Positions 33,251-42,265 of a stretch of DNA of 64,000 nt are shown in pieces; the first letter of the stretch is position 1; each line of letters begins with the position of its first letter. The notes beneath the pieces were generated by a model that saw nothing but the letters and a program-made list of their open reading frames with translations, was not told where the DNA came from and searched no databases. The stretch comes from WLMZ01 sp031410915 (GTDB lineage Bacteria > Actinomycetota > Acidimicrobiia > Acidimicrobiales > Ilumatobacteraceae), in contig JANNZY010000002.1 in NCBI GenBank assembly GCA_031410915.1, positions 1 to 64,000 of the forward strand, in the 5' to 3' direction. The translations under genes were made by a program, and so were the position numbers.

Positions 33251-33874
33251 TCAGTGGTAGTAAGGGTTCTCGCCGCTGGTGTGGTCGGTCAGATCCTTGA
33301 CCCGCTCGATGCCCTCGACCTGGTCGACGATCATCGTCTGCACACCGTCGAGCATAGTCATCCGGCTCATCGAGCAGCCGTGACAGCCACCGCCCATGGT
33401 GAGGAAGGCCGTGCCCTCGTCGTCGTGGCCGACGTAGGTGACGAATCCACCGTGCGCGGCGAGTGCCGGGTTGACCTCGCCCGTGACCAATGCCTCGATC
33501 TCGGCCGACAGCGCGTCGTCGTTGACGAGGCCCTCGACCGACGGAGGTGCCGGGCGGTTGGGGTTGCGGATGACGAGGCCCTGCGAAGCCGTGTGATCGA
33601 GCGTCGCTCCTCGCAACGCGTCGATGTCCTTGGCGGGGATGATGACCTTCAATCCGTCGTGAGTGCGGACCTCGTCGGAGAACGCGGCCTTCGTCGTGAC
33701 CTCGAACGAGAGGTCGTAGCGGAAGTCCTCGCCGGGGGCGCTGATGACTTCGAGGCGCAGGCCGAGCCGGTCCGTTTCCGGTTCGGCGTCGCGCATCTCG
33801 ATGACCTGTTCGTGCGCGGCCGACGTGACCGAGATGATCTGATCGCTGTCGATCGAGGCTGAGATTGGACTCAC
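33251..33874 (-). CDS. NfuA-like Fe-S cluster carrier
   Basis: A 207-residue two-domain protein. The C-terminal NifU-like domain (about 120-190) has the cluster-binding CxxC as GGGCHGCSMS (Cys164, Cys167), with VNPALAAHGGFVTYVG upstream. The N-terminal part (about 10-105) resembles a degenerate A-type carrier (HesB/IscA-like: TSAAHEQVIEMR, LGLRLEVI, YDLSFE) lacking its Cys ligands, the arrangement found in NfuA. Role: delivery of 4Fe-4S clusters to target enzymes such as MoaA. GTG 33874 has TAGCCT 6 nt upstream. Codirectional with the lipoprotein gene 22 bp downstream. Confidence 0.88.
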   Translation of the reverse strand: MSPISASIDSDQIISVTSAAHEQVIEMRDAEPETDRLGLRLEVISAPGEDFRYDLSFEVTTKAAFSDEVRTHDGLKVIIPAKDIDALRGATLDHTASQGLVIRNPNRPAPPSVEGLVNDDALSAEIEALVTGEVNPALAAHGGFVTYVGHDDEGTAFLTMGGGCHGCSMSRMTMLDGVQTMIVDQVEGIERVKDLTDHTSGENPYYH

Positions 33875-33880
33875 GGTGAA

Positions 33881-33886
33881 AGGCTA
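33881..33886 (-). promoter_or_regulatory. -10 hexamer of NfuA-like gene
   Basis: TAGCCT on the minus strand, 6 nt before GTG 33874; it falls within the last codons and stop region of the upstream SDR gene. Confidence 0.5.
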
Positions 33887-33897
33887 TCGGCCCGCAG

Positions 33898-34689
33898 CTA
33901 GCGAACTCCTTCCGGTCCCCCGCCGTCGCATTCGATGCGCTGCCCGGTCACGTAGCCGGCTCCACCGCTGCACAGCCAGAGCACCACGTTGGCGACGTCC
34001 AGCGGCTGGCAGACACGGCCGAACGCCGAACTCGCATCCAACCCGCGCAGGTCGTCCATCTCGCGTTTGCCGGTCATCGCCCGGGCCAGTCGCAGGCCCA
34101 TGTCGGTCTCGACCAGGCCGGGGGCAACGATGTTCACATGGATGCCGTGACGGCGTTCCTCTTTCGCCAGCGTCAGCGCGAGCGCCTCCAGAGCAGCTTT
34201 GCCCATGTTGTACGGCGCACCGTTGGGGCCCATGTGCGATGTCGCGACGGACGAGAGCATCACGATGTCGCCGCGGCCGCGCGTTCGCATCGAGGGCAGC
34301 ACGAGACGGGCCAGGTGGTGCGCGGCGAAGGCGTGGGTGGCCACGACACGCTGCATCTCGGCCGGATCCGTGTCTGCGACGGCGAGGCCCCGCGAAGCGA
34401 TGCCCGCGTTGTGGACGAGGATGTCCACGCCGCCGAGGTCGGCCATGATCGCCTCGACCATGGCCGCATCGGCCTCTGCATCCTCGACCGATGCCTCGTA
34501 GGCGATGGCAACACCGCCGGCACTGGTGATCGCCTCGACGGTGTCCTCCGCTGCGGCGCGGTCGCGGCGGTAGTTGACGGCGATCGAGGCGCCGTGCGCG
34601 GCGAGCAACTCGGAGATGCCGCGGCCGATGCCTCGTCCGCCACCCGAGACGAGCGCCACGCGGCCTGCCAGTTCTGCTGTTTCGTTCAT
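33898..34689 (-). CDS. Short-chain dehydrogenase/reductase (FabG-like)
   Basis: A classical SDR of 263 residues. The cofactor motif VSGGGRGIGRGI is at about 14-25, HNAGIA (NNAG variant) near 91-96, the catalytic Ser in MLSSVA near 142-147, and YNMGK (Tyr-x3-Lys) near 158-162. NADP preference is suggested by YRRDR after the second strand. Members act on 3-oxoacyl thioesters, sterols or sugars; no neighbour decides the substrate. ATG 34689 is 20 bp from the divergent CDF transporter ATG; TAGGTT ends 9 nt upstream. Confidence 0.88.
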   Translation of the reverse strand: MNETAELAGRVALVSGGGRGIGRGISELLAAHGASIAVNYRRDRAAAEDTVEAITSAGGVAIAYEASVEDAEADAAMVEAIMADLGGVDILVHNAGIASRGLAVADTDPAEMQRVVATHAFAAHHLARLVLPSMRTRGRGDIVMLSSVATSHMGPNGAPYNMGKAALEALALTLAKEERRHGIHVNIVAPGLVETDMGLRLARAMTGKREMDDLRGLDASSAFGRVCQPLDVANVVLWLCSGGAGYVTGQRIECDGGGPEGVR

Positions 34690-34698
34690 CGGTATGGC

Positions 34699-34704
34699 AA
34701 CCTA
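34699..34704 (-). promoter_or_regulatory. -10 hexamer of SDR gene
   Basis: TAGGTT on the minus strand, 9 nt before ATG 34689, within the 20-bp gap between divergent start codons. Confidence 0.5.
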
Positions 34705-34709
34705 GCCAG

Positions 34710-35630
34710 ATGCAAGAAGGAAGCCGGAAGGCGATCATCGCGGCGTTCTTCGCCAATCTGGGAATTGCGATCGCGAAGTTCGCCGGATTCGTGATCACTG
34801 GTTCGGCCGGCCTGCTGGCCGAGGCCGGTCACTCGCTGGCCGACACCGGCAACCAAGGCCTGCTCATCCTGGGCGGCAAGAAGGCGAAGCAGAAGCCGAC
34901 CGCCCAGCACCAGTTCGGCTTCGGCAGCGAGCGTTACTTCTGGGCGTTCGTCGTCGCGCTCGTGCTGTTCAGCATGGGTGGCCTCTTCGCGTTGTACGAG
35001 GGCATCCAGAAGGTCGTGCAGCCGCACCAGACCGAGAGCGTCGCCGTCGCCGTGGTGATCCTGTTCGCTGCCATCGGCCTGGAGTCGTTCTCGCTGATGA
35101 CAGCGCTCAAAGAGGTGCGCCACGTCAAGCCGAAGTCGATGTCGTACTGGACGTTCATCCGCACGGCGAAGTCGCCGGAACTGCCGATCGTGCTGCTCGA
35201 GGACGTCGGTGCAGAGACCGGTCTCGTCATCGCACTGATCGGCCTCGGTCTGGCCGAGGCCACCGGGAACCCACGCTGGGACGCCATCGGCTCCGTCGCC
35301 ATCGGCATCTTGCTGGTTGCGATCGCGATCATCCTCGCTGTGCGGATGAAGCAGCTGCTGATCGGCGAGTCGGCGTCTGACCTCGACCAGCGTTCGGTGC
35401 AGGACTCGTTGACCGACAGCGACCAGGTCGAGCGCGTCATCCACCTGCGCACCGTCTACCTCGGCCCGGACGAGATGATGGTGGCCGCCAAGCTCGCCTT
35501 CGCGCCCGACATGTCATTGGCCGCGATCGCCACCGCGATCGACGCAGCCGAGGCGCGCGTCCGCCACTGCGTCCCAGCGGTCGGCCTGATCTACATCGAA
35601 CCGGACTTGTATCGCAGCGACGCGACCTGA
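34710..35630 (+). CDS. Cation diffusion facilitator family transporter
   Basis: A 306-residue inner-membrane cation/proton antiporter. About five to six hydrophobic segments; the first metal-site motif is AEAGHSLADTGNQ (His41-x3-Asp45), and the second, in the fifth helix, is LEDVGAETG near 168-176, where the usual HxxxD is replaced by an Asp/Glu arrangement. This variant occurs in a subgroup of CDF proteins. The C-terminal cytosolic domain (about 215-300) lacks a His-rich loop. Likely exports Zn, Fe, Mn or Co; metal not deducible. Not linked by strand to the SDR next to it. Confidence 0.85.
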   Translation: MQEGSRKAIIAAFFANLGIAIAKFAGFVITGSAGLLAEAGHSLADTGNQGLLILGGKKAKQKPTAQHQFGFGSERYFWAFVVALVLFSMGGLFALYEGIQKVVQPHQTESVAVAVVILFAAIGLESFSLMTALKEVRHVKPKSMSYWTFIRTAKSPELPIVLLEDVGAETGLVIALIGLGLAEATGNPRWDAIGSVAIGILLVAIAIILAVRMKQLLIGESASDLDQRSVQDSLTDSDQVERVIHLRTVYLGPDEMMVAAKLAFAPDMSLAAIATAIDAAEARVRHCVPAVGLIYIEPDLYRSDAT

Positions 35631-35641
35631 CGGCGGGCAGC

Positions 35642-35647
35642 TACGAT
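35642..35647 (+). promoter_or_regulatory. -10 hexamer of thiamine operon
   Basis: TACGAT starts 12 bp after the CDF stop codon and lies 19 nt before the riboswitch, placing the transcript start at about 35654. Confidence 0.5.
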
Positions 35648-35665
35648 CGAGCCCGCAAGTGCAAC

Positions 35666-35757
35666 AACACGGGGAGCTCGCAGGTTCGGCGGGCTGAGAG
35701 GGCGTCCGCCGAGCGCCGACCCGCAACCTGATCTGGGTAATGCCAGCGGAGGGATGT
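35666..35757 (+). promoter_or_regulatory. TPP riboswitch (THI box)
   Basis: The conserved aptamer elements occur in order: ACGGGGAGCTC (P1/P2 5' side), CGGGCTGAGAGGG (P2-J3 core), a variable GC stem, GACCCGCAACCTGATCTGGG, and TAATGCCAGCGGAGGGA. The last conserved segment, GCGGAGGGA (35746-35754), doubles as the ribosome-binding site of thiN, so ligand binding should hide it and block translation; no intrinsic terminator follows. This places thiN-thiB-thiP-thiQ under thiamine diphosphate control. Confidence 0.95.
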
Positions 35758-35761
35758 GTCG

Positions 35762-36436
35762 GTGTCACAAGATGATTTGCAGCGTGCGGCCGTGATCATC
35801 ACGGGTGGCTCCCCGTTGCTGCCTGGCGCCGTGCTGGATCTGCCCGTCGGCGCGTTCTTGATCGCAGCCGACTCCGGTCTCGACCACGCGATCGCAGCCG
35901 GGCTGCGGCCCGACCTGGTGGTGGGTGACCTCGACTCGGTGTCATCAGCCGGGGTCGCGTGGGCGCGCAGCCACCACGTCCCGATCGAGGTGTACCCGCA
36001 GGACAAAGACGTCACCGACACCCAGCTCGCGCTCGGCGCGGCGTGGAGCCGCCAGGTCGACCACATCGTCTTGCTGAGCGGCGGTGGTGATCGGCTCGAT
36101 CACTCGATCAGCGCGATCACCGCGCTCGGTCACCCCTCGCTCGCGCAGTGCCGTGTCGAGGCCCGCTGGGGTACCGCGCAGATCCACATGCTGCACGCGC
36201 CGGGGTTCTGGGAGCTGGACATCTCGGCCGGGGACACGTTCTCGTTGCTCGCACTGCACGGCGTCTGCGAGCGCTTGACGATGGGCGGCGCGAAGTGGCC
36301 GCTCACCGACGCGACCATCGAGCCCGGCTCGAGTCTCGGTGTCAGCAACGTCGCCGCCGCTCAATCGGTGTCGATCGCGCTCGGCGCCGGCGTGCTGACC
36401 ATGATCATCCCCCACCGTTTCGGAGGTTCTGCATGA
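35762..36436 (+). CDS. thiN: Thiamine pyrophosphokinase
   Basis: Transfers pyrophosphate from ATP to thiamine, producing the cofactor directly from imported vitamin. The 224-residue product shows the two TPK domains: ADSGLDHAIAAGLRPDLVVGDLDS (about 37-60, substrate and Mg site), DKDVTDTQLAL (about 83-93) and LSGGGDRLDH (about 107-116) in the catalytic part, then a thiamine-binding beta domain. GTG 35762 is preferred over GTG 35756 because it stands 8 nt from the GGAGG inside the riboswitch; 35756 would be too close. The stop codon overlaps the thiB ATG (ATGA). Confidence 0.93.
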   Translation: MSQDDLQRAAVIITGGSPLLPGAVLDLPVGAFLIAADSGLDHAIAAGLRPDLVVGDLDSVSSAGVAWARSHHVPIEVYPQDKDVTDTQLALGAAWSRQVDHIVLLSGGGDRLDHSISAITALGHPSLAQCRVEARWGTAQIHMLHAPGFWELDISAGDTFSLLALHGVCERLTMGGAKWPLTDATIEPGSSLGVSNVAAAQSVSIALGAGVLTMIIPHRFGGSA

Positions 36437-37506
36437 CACGACACACATCACTTCTCCCGGTCGCGTTGCTGCTGACCGCTGGGCTCGCCACCGGATTGGT
36501 GGCATGCGGCGACGACAACGACTCATCCGGTTCGCGCCCGGACTCGTTGACCGTCGTCGCCTACGACTCGTTCACGCCCGGCGACGATGCGTTCGCGGCC
36601 TTCACGAAGGACACTGGCATCGCCGTGCAGGTGGTCCAGGCCGGCGACGCAGGGGCGATGTTGTCAAAGGCCGCGCTCACCGCCGGCAACCCCGAGGGCG
36701 ACGTGATGTGGGGCGTCGACAACACGCTGCTCGCGCGGGCACTCGAGGCCGACGTGTTCGAGCCGTACGAGTCCACGCAGCTGTCGGCGCTGTCAGTCGC
36801 CGGCCGCGAGCTGGTGCCCGGCCACGAAGCGACACCGGTCGACGAGGGCGACGTGTGCGTCAACTATGACGCCGCCTGGCTGAAGGACCACGACGTCGCT
36901 GTCCCGACGTCGCTGGACGACTTCATCGAGCCGGAGTACAAAGACCTCCTCGTCGTCGAGAACCCGGCCACATCCTCGACCGGGCTGGCCTTCCTGCTCG
37001 CCACCGTCGGCACCTACGGCGCTGACGGCTGGCAGCCGTACTGGACGGATCTGCGCGCCAACGGCGTGCAGGTGGTGGACGGGTGGGACCAGGCCTACTA
37101 CGAGGTCTTCTCCGGTTCGAGCGGCAAGGGTCCGAAGCCGTTCGTCGTCAGCTACGGGTCCAGCCCGCCGGTCGAGGTCATCTACGCCGACCCGCGCCCA
37201 GCGACGGCACCGACCGGCGTGATCGCCGAGTCGTGCTTCCACCAGGTCGAGTTCGCCGGTGTGCTGCGCGGCACCAAGCATGCCGATGCCGCCGGCGAGC
37301 TGATCGACTACATGGTGTCGAAGCAGTTCCAGGAGCTGTTGCCGCTGACCTTGTTCGTGTACCCAGCGCGAACCGACGCAGCATTGCCGCCGGAGTTCAC
37401 CGAGTTCGCGGTGCGCCCGACCGACCCGGCCACGGTGTCACCCGCCGACATCGAGGCCAACTCGAAGGAATGGATCCAGGAGTGGACCGACATCGTCGTG
37501 CGCTGA
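36433..37506 (+). CDS. thiB: Thiamine ABC transporter substrate-binding lipoprotein
   Basis: Extracytoplasmic binding protein of a thiamine (or thiamine phosphate) importer, 357 residues. Signal peptide with lipobox LVACG (Cys25). The mature part reads SLTVVAYDSFTPGDDAFAAF, then GDVMWGVDNTLLARALEADVFEPY and YVVSYGSSPPVEVIYAD-like sequence, characteristic of ThiB/TbpA of the periplasmic binding fold. Strong GGAGG at 36422-36426 precedes ATG 36433, which overlaps thiN by 4 bp. Context (TPP riboswitch, thiN, permease, ATPase) supports thiamine as ligand. Confidence 0.93.
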   Translation: MTRHTSLLPVALLLTAGLATGLVACGDDNDSSGSRPDSLTVVAYDSFTPGDDAFAAFTKDTGIAVQVVQAGDAGAMLSKAALTAGNPEGDVMWGVDNTLLARALEADVFEPYESTQLSALSVAGRELVPGHEATPVDEGDVCVNYDAAWLKDHDVAVPTSLDDFIEPEYKDLLVVENPATSSTGLAFLLATVGTYGADGWQPYWTDLRANGVQVVDGWDQAYYEVFSGSSGKGPKPFVVSYGSSPPVEVIYADPRPATAPTGVIAESCFHQVEFAGVLRGTKHADAAGELIDYMVSKQFQELLPLTLFVYPARTDAALPPEFTEFAVRPTDPATVSPADIEANSKEWIQEWTDIVVR

Positions 37507-39111
37507 GCGGTGGGCTCAGTCCCGCGGTGATCGGTGCCCTCGCTGCGCCCGCGATCGTGTTCGTGCTCGGCTTCTACGCCTGGCCCGTGGTGTCACTGGC
37601 CGGCGAGACGATCAGCTCGCGCGCGTTCCGCGACGCGTTCTCCGATCCGTCGATCCGCGAGGTCGTCCGGTTCACGACATGGCAGGCGGTGCTGAGCACA
37701 GCGCTGACGGTCGTGGCAGGACTGATGCCGGCATGGGTGCTGGCCCGGTTCGAGTTCCGCGGCCGGCGGATGGTGACCGCGCTCGTGACCGTGCCGTTCG
37801 TGCTCCCGACCGTCGTCGTCGGTGCGGCGTTCCTGGCGCTACTGCCCGACTCGTTCGACACCGGGGTCGTTGCGATCCTCGCCGCGCACGTGTTCTTCAA
37901 CATCGCCGTCGTGGTGCGCGGAGTCGGCGCAGTGTGGGAGCAGCTCCCAACGGATCTCGGCGGCGCGGCACGCACGCTGGGCGCGTCTCCATGGCGCGTT
38001 CTGCGCGAGGTCACGCTGCCGTTGCTGTTCCCGGCGATCGCCGCGTCCGCCAGTGTCGTGTTCCTGTTCACGTTCACGTCATTCGGAGTCGTGCGCTTGC
38101 TCGGCGGCGCCGCGCGCTCGACGCTCGAAGTCGAGATCTGGCAGCGGGCCGTCCGCTTCGGCGACATCGGCGTTGCCGCCGTCCTCTCGCTGGCGCAACT
38201 CGCGGTGCTCGGCATCGCCGTGCTGTGGTTCACCCGCCTGCAGGCCCGGCACCGCCAAACGGTCGGCCTGCGGCCCCGCGACACCCGCCAGCGGGTGCGC
38301 TCACGGCGTGAACGGATGCTGGTGGTCGGCACCATCGTCGCCGTCGTGGCCGCCGTGGTGGCACCGCTCGTGGCGATGGTCGAGCGAAGCTTGCGCACCG
38401 CAGCGGGCGGTGGGCACAGCCTCGGGGCATGGCGAGCCGTGTTCGGCGACGTGCCCGCGGCGACGAATCGCCCGCCCGTTGCCTCGACCGTGGACGCGCT
38501 CGGTTCATTGACTGTGTCGTTACGCTACGCGCTGATCGCGATGCTCATCGCCGTCGTCGTCGGCGGGTGCGCGTCGTTGGCGATCGCGGCGCTCGGCCGG
38601 GCCGGGCGCATGCTCGACACCGGCGTGATGCTGCCGCTCGGCACGAGCGCGGTCACCATCGGGTTCGGGCTGCTGATCGCGTTCGACACAGCCCCGTTCG
38701 ACTGGCGCGCCGCGCCGTTGATGATCCCGCTCGGCCACGCGCTGGTGGCCACACCGTTCGTCGTGCGTGTCGTGCTGCCGTCGTTGCGGGCGATCGACGC
38801 GCAGCTTCGCGACGCCGCGGCCACGCTCGGTGCATCGCCGCTGCGGGCATGGCGCGAGGTGGACCTGCGCATGGTGGTCGGGCCGTTGCTGACCGGTGCC
38901 GGCTTCGCGCTGGCGATCTCGCTCGGCGAGTTCGGGGCGACCACGTTTCTCACTCGCCAGGGGCGGGCAACGCTGCCGATCGCGATCGAGCAGCTGCTGA
39001 ACAGGCCCGGTGCCGCACTGCACGCGCAGGGCTACGTCCTCGCCACGGTGCTGGCCGCACTGACGTTCGCGGCGATCGGGTCCGTCGAGATGTTGCGCGG
39101 GCGGCGGGCGC

Positions 39112-39119
<8 letters not shown>
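37482..39119 (+). CDS. thiP: Thiamine ABC transporter permease
   Basis: A 545-residue fused double permease with about twelve membrane segments. Each half has an EAA loop that contacts the ATPase: AARTLGASPWRVLREVTLPL in the first and AATLGASPLRAWREVDLRM in the second. Fusion of two permease domains is normal for ThiP. GTG 37482 is chosen as start (the only good in-frame start before the first helix); it overlaps thiB by 25 bp. The end overlaps thiQ by 8 bp. Together with ThiB and ThiQ it forms the importer under riboswitch control. Confidence 0.92.
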
Positions 39120-39747
<628 letters not shown>

Positions 39748-39769
39748 GCCGGCATCAGGAGAGGCGGCA

Positions 39770-40417
39770 TCAGGGCTGGCGGCCGTTCCACGCCACGAGA
39801 CGGTCGATCACGGCGGCGTCGGCAGGCACCTCGACCACCGGGTTGAATGGCACGAACGGGTCGTCGCGGCCCTCCGCGGGAAGGCCACGCTGCATCGTCT
39901 CCAGCGAGAGGTGCAGGACCTCGTCGTCCCACTGCACCTCCTGGCGGGTGGCGACCGCCAGATCCCAGGTGTGCACGCTGATCTCGCTGACATAGATCGA
40001 AAGCGCGATCCAACCGGGCAACTGCGCCCAGGGGAGCGTGAGCAACCGGGTGAGCACAGCGTCCTCGCTCCACACCTGCTGTGTTGCCCCAACCCGAGCA
40101 TCGAACGCCGCCAGGAGCTCGGCGTCGACGACACCCTCGGTCACCGCCGGAGCGTCGGCGAAGTGGCCTCCCGCACCGACATGGCCGATGCGGTGAATCG
40201 CGCCGACAAGGTGCCCGACCAGTGCCCGGACATCGAACTCGGCGCACGGTGTCGGGTCGTCGAACTGGTCGGGTCGGACTCCGGCGAGCACGCCGCGGGC
40301 TACCGCGGCCGCCGTGGTGAACGCCGGCCGGGGATCGACGTGGACCCCCGGGATCTCGGAGGTGGATGAGACGGTGGTGGTGGTCTGTGTGGTCATGTTC
40401 GCCATGTTCCACCCCAT
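39770..40417 (-). CDS. DinB/maleylpyruvate isomerase-like protein (TIGR03086 type)
   Basis: A 215-residue protein of the mycothiol-dependent isomerase superfamily in the TIGR03086 style: TPCAEFDVRALVGHLVGAIHRIGHVG (about 56-81) with conserved His residues, and the central IYVSEISVHTWDLAVATRQ (about 141-159) with the metal-type HTWD. The N-terminus up to residue 30 is Thr-rich and unconserved. Start ATG 40417 has AAGGTGA at a good distance upstream; ATGs at 40405 and 40396 are alternatives. It is divergent from the WYL regulator gene, which may control it. Confidence 0.8.
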   Translation of the reverse strand: MGWNMANMTTQTTTTVSSTSEIPGVHVDPRPAFTTAAAVARGVLAGVRPDQFDDPTPCAEFDVRALVGHLVGAIHRIGHVGAGGHFADAPAVTEGVVDAELLAAFDARVGATQQVWSEDAVLTRLLTLPWAQLPGWIALSIYVSEISVHTWDLAVATRQEVQWDDEVLHLSLETMQRGLPAEGRDDPFVPFNPVVEVPADAAVIDRLVAWNGRQP

Positions 40418-40447
40418 TTCCGGTCACCTTCTGTCCGGTTTGATGAG

Positions 40448-40453
40448 TACGGT
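40448..40453 (+). promoter_or_regulatory. -10 hexamer of WYL regulator gene
   Basis: TACGGT ends 6 nt before ATG 40460; leaderless type, in the 42-bp divergent gap. Confidence 0.55.
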
Positions 40454-40459
40454 CGACAC

Positions 40460-41413
40460 ATGCGAGCCGATCGATTGGTGGCCATCCTCCTCATGCTGCA
40501 GTCACGTGGACAGGTCACGGCGGCCGAGGTCGCCGACGAGCTGGAGGTGTCCGAGCGCACCGCTCGCCGCGATCTGGAGGCGCTCGGCGTGGCCGGTTTG
40601 CCGATCTACTCCAAGCAGGGCCGCAACGGCGGCTGGCAGCTGCTCGGTGGTGCCCGCACCGACCTCAGCGGGCTGACGTCATCGGAGGCCCGGGCGTTGT
40701 TCCTGGTGGCCGGCCCCTCGTCGACGGCGACGCCCGACGTGAAGGCTGCGCTGCGCAAGCTGGTACGCGCCCTGCCCGAGCCGTTCCGCAACGACGCCGA
40801 GGCCGCGTCCACCGCGATCGTCACCGATCCCAACGGGTGGGGCAACACGATGCCGGTCCGATCTGCACCGCAGTACCTGGAGGCGGTGCAGAAGGCGGTC
40901 ATCGAGGGTGAGCAGCTCGAGCTCGGCTACATCGACCGCGAGCGCAACGTCAGCCAGCGGGTCCTGCACCCGCTCGGCCTGGCCACGAAGGGTCAGACCT
41001 GGTACCTGGTCGCCGACACCGCCAACGGCCTGCGCACGTTCCGCATCGACCGCATCCGCTCGATCACCCCGCTCGGTGAGCGGGTGGTCCGTCCGCCCGG
41101 CTTCGATCTGACCGCGGCGTGGAAGATGATCTCCGACGCAGTCGACGAGAAGCGCACCACGATCTGGGCCCGCGGCACGGCCAGCCCGGGGATCGTGTTC
41201 TACCTTCGGATGCGGATGGGCAACCGGGTGCGCATCGGCCCGGCGGACGCGGCCGGATGGATCGAGGTCGAGGTCGGCTCGTCGAACAGCCGCGCGCTCG
41301 CGGCCGAGATCGCCGGGTTCGGGTCGGGTCTGCGCCTGACCGGGCCGGACGAGCTACTGGCCGACCTGGCCACCATCGGACGCGAGCTCGTCGATCAGTA
41401 CGGACAGCGCTGA
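40460..41413 (+). CDS. HTH-WYL transcriptional regulator (YafY-like)
   Basis: A 317-residue regulator. The N-terminal helix-turn-helix (about 3-55, VTAAEVADELEVSERTARRDLEAL) is of the DeoR/YafY type, and the WYL domain (about 140-220) contains the ligand-type motif around GQTWYLVADTANGLRTFRIDRI (variant of WYL). A C-terminal extension domain (WCX, about 235-317) follows. Such regulators respond to nucleic-acid or nucleotide ligands in known cases. It is divergent from the DinB-like gene at 40417, the usual arrangement for a regulator and its target. Its 3' end overlaps surE by 60 bp on the other strand. Confidence 0.9.
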   Translation: MRADRLVAILLMLQSRGQVTAAEVADELEVSERTARRDLEALGVAGLPIYSKQGRNGGWQLLGGARTDLSGLTSSEARALFLVAGPSSTATPDVKAALRKLVRALPEPFRNDAEAASTAIVTDPNGWGNTMPVRSAPQYLEAVQKAVIEGEQLELGYIDRERNVSQRVLHPLGLATKGQTWYLVADTANGLRTFRIDRIRSITPLGERVVRPPGFDLTAAWKMISDAVDEKRTTIWARGTASPGIVFYLRMRMGNRVRIGPADAAGWIEVEVGSSNSRALAAEIAGFGSGLRLTGPDELLADLATIGRELVDQYGQR

Positions 41414-42208
41414 CTCGGCGCTTGCCACATCGTCGCGGTCTTCGTGCACGAGGCGGCTCAGGTAGGTGACCGCGACGTAGTCGCGCTCGACGAGGCCGCC
41501 ATCGGTGTCGGCGGGCAACGCGATCGCGTCGCCCCACGACATCGCGACGTTGTAGGTGCCCTCGTGACCTTCTCGGGGCTCCAGCCGCGCCGACGACACC
41601 TGGCGCGGCGGCTCGTGACCGACGCGACCGTGACGCCAACCCTTGATCTCGTGTGGCTCGACGTTGGGCACGTTGATGTTGACCACGACGGGCGAGGCGG
41701 GCATGTCGGCGATCAGACCGTGAACGAACGCGGCGGCGACATCGGCTGCGGTCTGCCACTTCTGGCCGATCAGCATCTCGTCCCAGCCCTGACCCTCGAC
41801 ACCCATTCCGGCGACGGCCTGACTGACCGCGACGCCGGACAGGTTGCCGTTCCGGCCGGTCAACGTCGCGCCGACGGTGCCGGAGTGGTACACGGAACGG
41901 CCGACGTTGGCCCCCGGGTTGATGCCGGACACGATCAGGTCGAACGGTGGGCCGAACGCGCCGAGCCGGGCGAACATCACGCACAGAGCAGGCGGGCCGG
42001 ACACGGACCAGGCCTCGTCGATGCCGTCGACGTGGACACGCATCACCTCCGGTTGGATCAGGTGCAGCGCGCCCAGCGCGGCGCCCGCTCCGGAGAACTC
42101 GTGGTCGGGGGCGATGATCACCACCTCGCCGAACGCCCGCATCGATCGGGCCAAGATGTGCAACCCGATCGAACCGATGCCGTCGTCGTTGGTGAGCAAG
42201 ATTCGCAT
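41354..42208 (-). CDS. surE: 5'/3'-nucleotidase SurE
   Basis: Metal-dependent nucleoside-monophosphate phosphatase of the SurE family, 284 residues. The signature MRILLTNDDGI is at 1-11 (Asp8-Asp9 metal ligands), APDHEFSGAGAALG near 33-46 replaces the usual APDREQSG-type loop, and the SGINPGANVG motif (about 94-103) and HSGTVGA near 108-114 complete the active site. The C-terminal extension is longer than in E. coli SurE. The last 60 bp overlap the WYL regulator gene in convergent orientation. Confidence 0.93.
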   Translation of the reverse strand: MRILLTNDDGIGSIGLHILARSMRAFGEVVIIAPDHEFSGAGAALGALHLIQPEVMRVHVDGIDEAWSVSGPPALCVMFARLGAFGPPFDLIVSGINPGANVGRSVYHSGTVGATLTGRNGNLSGVAVSQAVAGMGVEGQGWDEMLIGQKWQTAADVAAAFVHGLIADMPASPVVVNINVPNVEPHEIKGWRHGRVGHEPPRQVSSARLEPREGHEGTYNVAMSWGDAIALPADTDGGLVERDYVAVTYLSRLVHEDRDDVASAESALSVLIDELASDGGQVGQ

Positions 42209-42252
42209 GCCACCATCGTTGCATCCGCCGCGGGGTGATCACGGGCTGCAAG

Positions 42253-42258
42253 TAGCGT
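42253..42258 (+). promoter_or_regulatory. -10 hexamer of Gfo/Idh/MocA gene
   Basis: TAGCGT ends 7 nt before ATG 42266; no Shine-Dalgarno. Confidence 0.55.
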
Positions 42259-42265
42259 CAGACCG